A stretch of 64,000 nt of DNA from HGM04593 sp045634365 (lineage in GTDB: Bacteria > Bacteroidota > Bacteroidia > Bacteroidales > Bacteroidaceae): positions 33,397-97,396 of the forward strand of contig JAZRAC010000026.1 in NCBI GenBank assembly GCA_045634365.1, given 5' to 3'. Of this stretch, positions 57,946 to 64,000 are shown one piece after another. How positions within the stretch are numbered: position 1 is the stretch's first letter; each line of letters starts with the position of its first letter. The translations under genes and the position numbers were made by a program. The notes beneath the pieces were generated by a model, which was not told the origin of the DNA, did no database searches, and was given only the letters and a program-made list of their open reading frames with translations.

Positions 57946-59994
57946 ATGGTAAAGAGGTACTTTCATGGCGATACGATAGAGGGCTTTCTTACGATGCCCG
58001 ATGCGCAGATTATTGGTATTCTAACCACTGCGCATACCTCGTTGCATGCTTCATTGCAAAGCCCGCAAAATGACGCCTGGCGTGAAGAGATTGCGCTATT
58101 GAAAGATATTCTTGTGCAATACATTGGTCGAGGCCACATCTATTTTGAATACACCATTCCGCGAATGGGCCGTCGTATTGATGTTGTGTTGTTACTTGAT
58201 GGCGTCGTGCTCTTATTGGAGTTTAAGGCATTCAACGAGCAATACACAAAAGCTGACATCGCCCAAGTGTGGGACTACGCCCTCGACCTGAAAAACTTCC
58301 ACGAGCAGAGCCATAATCGCCCGATTGTGCCGATATTGGTTGCGACCGAGGCTATTGATGCCACCTCAGATTTTATTCCTTTTGACGACAAAGTTTTCTA
58401 TCCGATACTAACCAATCGCGAGCGGCTCGCATCAACCATTGCCGAAGCGTTACTATTCTGCGATAAGGACAACTCGGAGGGTGATGCTCTGTGGGCAATT
58501 AGCCGTTACTCTCCTACCCCGACTATTATAGAGGCTGCAAGTGCGCTATATAACAACCACTCCGTAGAGGACATTTCTCGTTCCGATGCTTCGGCCGAGA
58601 ATCTAACCACTACGTGTGGCTTTATCTCATCGGTTATTGAACGCGCCAAGAGGGAGCATTTCAAAGCGATATGCTTTGTAACGGGTGTGCCAGGAGCAGG
58701 CAAGACGCTTGTCGGATTAAACATCGCCACACAGCAGTTTGAGAAGGATGATGTCGCCGTATATCTATCTGGTAATTTCCCATTGGTGCAAGTATTGACC
58801 GAGGCTCTTGCACGCGACAAGAAGCATCGTATGTCGGAGAAAGGTGAGAAGATAGCTATCGGCACAGCACGTTCGGAGGTTAAGGCCTTTATACAGATGA
58901 TTCACCACTACCGCGATACATGCTTGGAGGGTACGAAGGTGGTGGATGGTCGCATTGTGGCCGACGAGAAGTACTTCCTCAATCCCAAGAATCTGAAAAA
59001 GTCATTCGTGCCGGTGGATCACGTTGCTATTTATGATGAGGCACAGCGTGCATGGACAAAGGATGCTCTTTCTAACTTTATGAATCGCAAGAAGGGTTAT
59101 CCTAACTTCCCATATTCCGAGCCGGAGTATCTGATTTCGTGTCTCGACCGCCACGATGATTGGGCTGTCGTTGTATGCCTTGTTGGTGGTGGACAAGAAA
59201 TCAACATCGGCGAGGCTGGCATTAGCGAGTGGATAGAGTCACTCAACCGCGAGTATAAGGACTGGCATGTGTTTATCTCGGACCGCCTACACGATGCCGA
59301 GTATGCCGCCGGTCGCTCGTTGGAACTATTGTCAGAACACGAGCACGTGGAGTTTGAGCCGTCGTTACACTTGGCGGTGTCGATGCGCTCGTTCCGTGCG
59401 GAGAATCTTGCAAAGTTTGTACATAAGCTACTTGATAGAGATGTCGAGGGTGCCCGCGAGGCATACCAAACACTCGACAAATACCCAATCGTACTGACAC
59501 GCTCGCTCGAAAAGGCGAAGCGCTGGTTAAAGGAGCACGCACGAGGTACGGAGCGCTACGGAATGATTGTGTCTTCGCAGGCCGAGCGATTGAAGCCATT
59601 GGCTATTGATGTTCGTTTTAAGCCCGATGTGGTGCATTGGTTTTTGGACGATGCGACGGACGTGCGCTCGTCGTTCTATTTGGAGGATGTGGCTACGGAG
59701 TTCGATGTGCAGGGCTTGGAACTTGATTGGTCGTGTGTAGTCTGGGATGGTGACTTCCGCTATACACCTTCGGGTTGGTCGCACCACTCCTTCTGCGGCT
59801 ATAAGTGGCAGAACATCAACAAAACAGAACGCAAAGCATTCCAGAAGAACGCTTACCGCGTTTTGCTCACCCGCGCTCGCCAGGGTATGGTCCTCGTTGT
59901 CCCCGAAGGCAACCCCGAAGACCCCACCCGCAATCCGGCATACTACGACTCGACGTATGAGTATTTGAAAGATATAGGAATTCAAACAATATAA
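57946..59994 (+). CDS. PD-(D/E)xK nuclease fused to DUF2075 helicase
   Basis: The 682-aa protein has an N-terminal nuclease-like domain with EYTIPRMGRRIDVVLL and LLEFKAFN (Glu69, Asp79, Glu92-x-Lys94) and a DUF2075 SF1-type helicase domain: Walker A TGVPGAGKT (246-254), DEAQRAW, VGGGQEINIGEAG, EFDVQGLELDW and RVLLTRARQGM. This combination should bind and process DNA or RNA with ATP. It is 3 nt from the next gene. Confidence 0.85.
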   Translation: MVKRYFHGDTIEGFLTMPDAQIIGILTTAHTSLHASLQSPQNDAWREEIALLKDILVQYIGRGHIYFEYTIPRMGRRIDVVLLLDGVVLLLEFKAFNEQYTKADIAQVWDYALDLKNFHEQSHNRPIVPILVATEAIDATSDFIPFDDKVFYPILTNRERLASTIAEALLFCDKDNSEGDALWAISRYSPTPTIIEAASALYNNHSVEDISRSDASAENLTTTCGFISSVIERAKREHFKAICFVTGVPGAGKTLVGLNIATQQFEKDDVAVYLSGNFPLVQVLTEALARDKKHRMSEKGEKIAIGTARSEVKAFIQMIHHYRDTCLEGTKVVDGRIVADEKYFLNPKNLKKSFVPVDHVAIYDEAQRAWTKDALSNFMNRKKGYPNFPYSEPEYLISCLDRHDDWAVVVCLVGGGQEINIGEAGISEWIESLNREYKDWHVFISDRLHDAEYAAGRSLELLSEHEHVEFEPSLHLAVSMRSFRAENLAKFVHKLLDRDVEGAREAYQTLDKYPIVLTRSLEKAKRWLKEHARGTERYGMIVSSQAERLKPLAIDVRFKPDVVHWFLDDATDVRSSFYLEDVATEFDVQGLELDWSCVVWDGDFRYTPSGWSHHSFCGYKWQNINKTERKAFQKNAYRVLLTRARQGMVLVVPEGNPEDPTRNPAYYDSTYEYLKDIGIQTI

Positions 59995-59997
59995 GAC

Positions 59998-60888
59998 ATG
60001 AAGAATTTTATCACGTTACTTGAACGCTATTTATTTGACATTATCGGGGTGATTGTCCCTAGTTTAACATCGGTCATTCTATATTATTTGATTATTAAGA
60101 ATGATGCTCCTACAGAGTTGATTGAACAACTCCAAACAATGGAATATAATACTATTACGTGGACTGCCATAATTATCTTTTTATATATTTTAGGAATGTT
60201 CGTTAAAGTCGTTGCGATTAAAACGTACGAAATAATGGGCTCAGCCTTTGGTAATAGCAAAGATTGTTCAATACCTAGATTCTTTAATATGTGTATGTGT
60301 CAATTAAATGTTAGCAAGAATAAATGTCTTATAGAATTCTTTGAACAAAAGAATGTGTCGGGAACAAACTGTGTTTGTTGGATAATAGATAATGTTATAC
60401 TATATCCCATCAAACTATTTGTTAGAATACTTGTGGGAATTTTGTATAACGTGGCAAAACTTCTTGAAACAGCAACCACCTTTAAGGTAGATAGATGTCC
60501 ACATGATTATAAAAGCTTATATATTGAATTGAGAAGAGAAATGAAAGAGCAGAATATTGCTGATTTTGATAACGCTAAGGATATTGAGGAGGATGCTATT
60601 CAATTGTATAAATTATCGTCAGTAATTATTCGTCAGAATGAATTAAAAGCATTATTTGACAATTTTCTAGCGAAGTACAATCTCTTCCGTTCGCTATCGT
60701 TAGTTTTTGGTGTGTTCGGATTATATTCGTTGTTTTTCTACAAAGGCGAATTCGCACAGTATTATACTATATGTTTACTTATTGCTTGGTTTGTCTTCCA
60801 TTATAAATATATTAGATATTGGGGACTATGTGGTGGAGACGCCATATCTACAGCATTAATATACTTGAAAGCACATAAACAACAGTAA
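59998..60888 (+). CDS. Multi-TM protein, candidate membrane effector
   Basis: The 296-aa protein has TM helices at about 12-33, 50-75, 125-155 (less clear) and 232-275, with a soluble middle domain (residues 165-225) and several cysteines. No family was recognised. It lies between nuclease genes with 3-nt and 2-nt gaps, so it belongs to the same operon. Membrane proteins in such operons are often the killing effector, which is only an inference here. Confidence 0.6.
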   Translation: MKNFITLLERYLFDIIGVIVPSLTSVILYYLIIKNDAPTELIEQLQTMEYNTITWTAIIIFLYILGMFVKVVAIKTYEIMGSAFGNSKDCSIPRFFNMCMCQLNVSKNKCLIEFFEQKNVSGTNCVCWIIDNVILYPIKLFVRILVGILYNVAKLLETATTFKVDRCPHDYKSLYIELRREMKEQNIADFDNAKDIEEDAIQLYKLSSVIIRQNELKALFDNFLAKYNLFRSLSLVFGVFGLYSLFFYKGEFAQYYTICLLIAWFVFHYKYIRYWGLCGGDAISTALIYLKAHKQQ

Positions 60889-60890
60889 TT

Positions 60891-61436
60891 ATGAGACTTC
60901 TATTTATAGATACAGAAACGGGGGGTATTGACCCACAGAAACACGCGCTACTATCCATTGGGCTTGTCGTGTGGGATAATGGGTCTATTATTGCCAGTAA
61001 AGAAATACTTATCAAACAAGGTGATAAATCTATTACACAAAGGTCTTTAAATATCAATAAAATTGATTGTGCCAAGCATAATCAATTAGCCGTCACCCAA
61101 ACAACGGCGATAAAATATATTCTGGATTTTATCAAAGTGCATTTCGGAGAGGCCAAAGTGACTTGCGCTGGACACAACGTTAGTTTTGATATTAGCTTTG
61201 TAAAACAAATGTTTAAAAACAATAAACGGAGTTTTGAGAATTATTTCTCTCACAGGCTAATCGATACCTCTTCAATATTATCCTTCTTATATTTAAGCGG
61301 GAAAGTGCCATATCAAATTAGCTCATCGGCAAAAGCATTTGATTATTACGGGATATCTGTAAATGGACGTCATACAGCTATCGGTGACGCCATCGCAACG
61401 GTTGAATTATTTGAGAAACTGCTATCAACAGTATAG
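60891..61436 (+). CDS. DEDDh 3'-5' exonuclease (DnaQ-like)
   Basis: The 181-aa protein has the full DEDDh set: LFIDTETGG (Asp7, Glu9), CAGHNVSFDISF (Asp100) and GRHTAIGDAIA (His161, Asp166). It would degrade single-stranded DNA or RNA ends. It stands alone, not fused to a polymerase, and ends module 1. Confidence 0.88.
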   Translation: MRLLFIDTETGGIDPQKHALLSIGLVVWDNGSIIASKEILIKQGDKSITQRSLNINKIDCAKHNQLAVTQTTAIKYILDFIKVHFGEAKVTCAGHNVSFDISFVKQMFKNNKRSFENYFSHRLIDTSSILSFLYLSGKVPYQISSSAKAFDYYGISVNGRHTAIGDAIATVELFEKLLSTV

Positions 61437-61459
61437 AATACAAATGACTGAAGCGAAGA

Positions 61460-61489
61460 TTGTTTATTGAAAATTTTTCATTATCTTTG
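61460..61489 (+). promoter_or_regulatory. Promoter of the second cluster module
   Basis: TTG at 61460-61462 and TATCTTTG at 61482-61489 are 19 nt apart, with the start near 61497, 15 nt before the XRE gene. Confidence 0.6.
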
Positions 61490-61511
61490 AGAATAATCAA
61501 ATTTTCGACTA

Positions 61512-61721
61512 ATGAAAAAAGCTGTTAATAGACTTAAAGTCGTACTAGTAGAGCAAAAGAAAACGGGAAAATGGCTGGCTGCACAGTTAGGCAAAGATCC
61601 CTCAACGGTCTCTAAATGGTGCTCGAATACTACCCAACCACCTCTTGATATGCTTGTGAGCATCGCAAAGCTGCTGGAAGTGGATATTAAAGAATTGATA
61701 AACGAAAAAGACTTAAACTAA
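61512..61721 (+). CDS. XRE-family HTH regulator (module 2)
   Basis: The 69-aa HTH_3 protein (NRLKVVLVEQKKTGKWLAAQ, PLDMLVSIAKLLEVDIKELI) parallels the module 1 regulator. It is 3 nt from the DUF4007 gene and has its own promoter. Confidence 0.85.
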   Translation: MKKAVNRLKVVLVEQKKTGKWLAAQLGKDPSTVSKWCSNTTQPPLDMLVSIAKLLEVDIKELINEKDLN

Positions 61722-61724
61722 TAT

Positions 61725-62576
61725 ATGGCAAGACCGATATTCTCTGGACATGAATCGTTTGCGTGTAAGTCGCATTGGCTTAAACGCGGTTATGATTTTG
61801 TCAGAGGCGAAAACAATTTTAATGACGACGATGCAGTTGTGCGTCTTGGCGTCGGTAAAAATATGGTAGCGTCAATCAAGTTTTGGTTGAAGGCTATTGG
61901 CTTATTAAAAGATACTGGCCTTGTGGCTACATCTGACTACTTGTTTGATGATGATAATGGCAAAGATCTTTATTTAGAGGATGTTGGCACGTTGTGGTTG
62001 TTACACTTTTTGTTGATACATACTGACTATGCGACTATCTATAAAACTACATTTGTGGATTATCATCGCCAACGCAACATCGTAGAAAAAGGCAAGTTGC
62101 AGAACTATATTAAGCACGTCTGCTTTGACGAGACTGGCTACAAGAATTTATATAACGGCAACACAGTTAAGCGCGATATTGGAGTAATGCTTCACAACTA
62201 TTGTGCAAAGAATGGCAGTAATGTCAATGTTGAGGATAGCAACTCGTTGTTCGCACCGCTGAATTTGATTTGCGAAACAGAGAAAGATACATATAGATTC
62301 AACTACGACACCCGTAGCAATGTGCCGAGTTTGATATTCTTGTATGCTCTTCTGATTAAATTCGAAGGCAGAAACAGTATCTCGTTTGAGGATATTGCCG
62401 AGTTAGCATTAATCTTCTGCTTGACCAACAACGACTTGTTAAATATTGTTAACCATTTGTGCGACCTATACCCATCAGAGATTGTTTTCTCGGATGTGGC
62501 TGGAATTAAGGAGTTGCAGTTTAGAGCAACGTTGAATCCAACAGAGGTGCTTAATAGATATTACGAGGAGAACTAA
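61725..62576 (+). CDS. DUF4007 family protein
   Basis: The 283-aa protein begins IFSGHESFACKSHWLKRGYD and VVRLGVGKNMVASIKFWLKA, the DUF4007 hallmark. My recollection is that this family lies near phosphorothioation or restriction-like loci, often with an ATPase, but its biochemical role is unknown. The ATPase gene starts 1 nt after its stop. Confidence 0.8.
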   Translation: MARPIFSGHESFACKSHWLKRGYDFVRGENNFNDDDAVVRLGVGKNMVASIKFWLKAIGLLKDTGLVATSDYLFDDDNGKDLYLEDVGTLWLLHFLLIHTDYATIYKTTFVDYHRQRNIVEKGKLQNYIKHVCFDETGYKNLYNGNTVKRDIGVMLHNYCAKNGSNVNVEDSNSLFAPLNLICETEKDTYRFNYDTRSNVPSLIFLYALLIKFEGRNSISFEDIAELALIFCLTNNDLLNIVNHLCDLYPSEIVFSDVAGIKELQFRATLNPTEVLNRYYEEN

Positions 62577-62577
62577 T

Positions 62578-64000
62578 ATGAAATACACTCCATCAATAAA
62601 TATTGCCCAAACAGCCTTCAACCCGAAAAGCTATATTGTAACACAAAACGCCAAATGGGTTGTAGGCAATATTGTGGACTCGTTTAATGCGGGTGTACAC
62701 TCATTCAATATTATCGGTTCGTATGGAACTGGTAAGTCGAACTTTATTTTGGCTCTCCAGGATAGTCTTGAGAAAGGAAGTGGTATCCTTGTTAAGAATA
62801 AAGGACAGTTTAACGGTGTTGCCAAAATAAAGTTTGTAAATATCGTAGGTGATTATGCTTCTTTGCAGAAGATTCTAACCGACAATCTTTTCCCAACAGC
62901 TGCATCAGATAACCTTTTTGAAAACTTGAAGAAGTTTTTCAAGGACGCAGAGAAGCGCGGCGAGTTTATATTTCTTGTTATTGACGAGTTTGGCAAATTG
63001 CTCGAGTATGCAGCAAAGAACAACCCAGAGCGAGAGCTATATCTCTTCCAGAAGTTTACCGAGTTTATCAACAATGCAAGCCGTGATGCTATTTTGCTCA
63101 CCACTTTGCATCAGAACTTTAATTCCTATGCTCGATCATTGACCGAAAGTCAGCGCAACGAGTGGACTAAGGTAAAAGGACGCTTTAAGGAGATTGTATT
63201 TAATGAGCCAGTAGAGCAATTATTGTACTTGTCATCCAAGCGCATAGAAAGAACGCCTCGCAAGGTTGTCAATAATAACTTTGAGAAGATATATGAGCTA
63301 GCGGTCTCAAGCAAATTTGCTAGCGCATCTATTTCATACGAGACAGCTTTGAGCCTATATCCAATGGACTTGTTCGCAGCGCAGGCTTTGACTTTGTCAA
63401 TTCAGCGATACGGACAAAATGAGCGAACTCTCTTTTCGTTCCTTGAAGCAACGGGTCAAGGCTCTCTACAGGCATTCGTTGAAGGCAAAAATACTACATA
63501 TAGTTTGGCAGATGTGTACGACTACGATATCTATAATTTCTATTCGTACTTATCTGAAGTCAATGCAGACTCAGCAGCCTGGACCAGTATTCGTGTAAGT
63601 TTGGAGCGTGTTGAGGGATTATTCGAAAGCGATATTGCGACTAGTGCGATAGCATTAGTTAAGACTATCGGAATGATTAACCTTTTTGGCAAAGCTGGTG
63701 TTCAGTTAGACAAAAATGCTCTCTCTGTATATGCTAGAACCGCATTAGGTATCAACACACCAAGTGAGATCATCGACCGTCTGACCCAACACAAAATTAT
63801 TCGATACGCAACATATAAGTCGCAGTACATTTTGTTTGAGGGTACTGATGTGAATATCGAAGGTGAGTTATTGAAGGCCGCTGGTATTGTTCCTCGATCA
63901 AAAGATGTTATCGATAAATTACTTACAAACTTCAATCTCCCGATTGAGTTTGCAAATGCCTCATACTTCCGAAAAGGCACTCCAAGATATTTCGAATATA
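62578..64000 (+). CDS. P-loop ATPase, 3' end beyond the window
   Basis: At least 474 codons are open from ATG 62578. Walker A is IGSYGTGKSN (about residue 45) and Walker B is FLVIDEFGKLLEY (about 130); a sensor-like LLTTLHQNF follows. The later part lacks recognised motifs. The tight link to DUF4007 makes it part of the same system. The end of the gene and what follows are not visible. Confidence 0.75.
   Translation, partial: MKYTPSINIAQTAFNPKSYIVTQNAKWVVGNIVDSFNAGVHSFNIIGSYGTGKSNFILALQDSLEKGSGILVKNKGQFNGVAKIKFVNIVGDYASLQKILTDNLFPTAASDNLFENLKKFFKDAEKRGEFIFLVIDEFGKLLEYAAKNNPERELYLFQKFTEFINNASRDAILLTTLHQNFNSYARSLTESQRNEWTKVKGRFKEIVFNEPVEQLLYLSSKRIERTPRKVVNNNFEKIYELAVSSKFASASISYETALSLYPMDLFAAQALTLSIQRYGQNERTLFSFLEATGQGSLQAFVEGKNTTYSLADVYDYDIYNFYSYLSEVNADSAAWTSIRVSLERVEGLFESDIATSAIALVKTIGMINLFGKAGVQLDKNALSVYARTALGINTPSEIIDRLTQHKIIRYATYKSQYILFEGTDVNIEGELLKAAGIVPRSKDVIDKLLTNFNLPIEFANASYFRKGTPRYFEY

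Overview
The window is chromosomal DNA from a gut-type Bacteroidota, most likely order Bacteroidales. The evidence is promoters of the TTTG / TAnnTTTG type, a tmRNA encoding the tag GETNYALAA, an SRP RNA of the Bacteroidetes form, lineage-typical families (DUF3467, DUF3276, DUF3316, DUF4923, DUF5606, YbbR-like, fasciclin lipoprotein) and post-translocation lipoboxes. The family within the order cannot be fixed by eye. No CRISPR array, rRNA operon or complete insertion sequence was seen.

Layout. 1-9.9 kb is core: a partial cytochrome c biogenesis gene, mntP, ssrA, an AraC-type regulator, glyS with an FKBP lipoprotein and DUF3467, topoisomerase IV subunit A, a DUF3316 protein, an S41 peptidase and tRNA-Leu(UAG). 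9.9-16.7 kb is an AT-rich island abutting the 3' end of tRNA-Leu. It holds the scar of a deleted integrative element (half a Rep gene joined out of frame to the C-terminal half of a serine recombinase), a membrane-anchored Mrr-like nuclease flanked by 33-bp direct repeats, a RloA/RloB-like pair and several repeat families. 16.7-47.7 kb is core again: a dockerin-bearing secreted protein, ffs, SGNH hydrolase, eno, pepT, pth/rplY, an ABC ATPase, nusB-yajC-ybbR-coaE, clpB, nadE, a fasciclin lipoprotein, a TtcA-like enzyme, nfeD/floA, a nucleoside phosphorylase and mnmE.

47.8-64 kb is a second accessory region. It has an ECF sigma factor and a Fic protein whose promoter is surrounded by repeated GTAGGGAGAAA boxes. 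A 74-bp direct repeat then brackets a two-TM protein and a very AT-rich 1,529-aa GHKL-ATPase/DUF3883 protein, followed by a truncated excisionase and a mobile-element primase. Three 47-nt covarying hairpins precede the final cluster: XRE regulator, small protein, PD-(D/E)xK nuclease-helicase, multi-TM protein, DEDDh exonuclease, second XRE regulator, DUF4007 protein and a P-loop ATPase running off the window.

How it fits together. Both accessory regions mix mobile-element debris with nuclease, ATPase and toxin-like genes, which is the usual composition of a defence island. The 57.4-64 kb cluster, organised as two modules each opening with a small XRE regulator, is the strongest candidate for an undescribed system. 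The RloA/B pair and the Mrr-like nuclease are more familiar defence types. Assignments come from reading motifs by eye; no database search was run.
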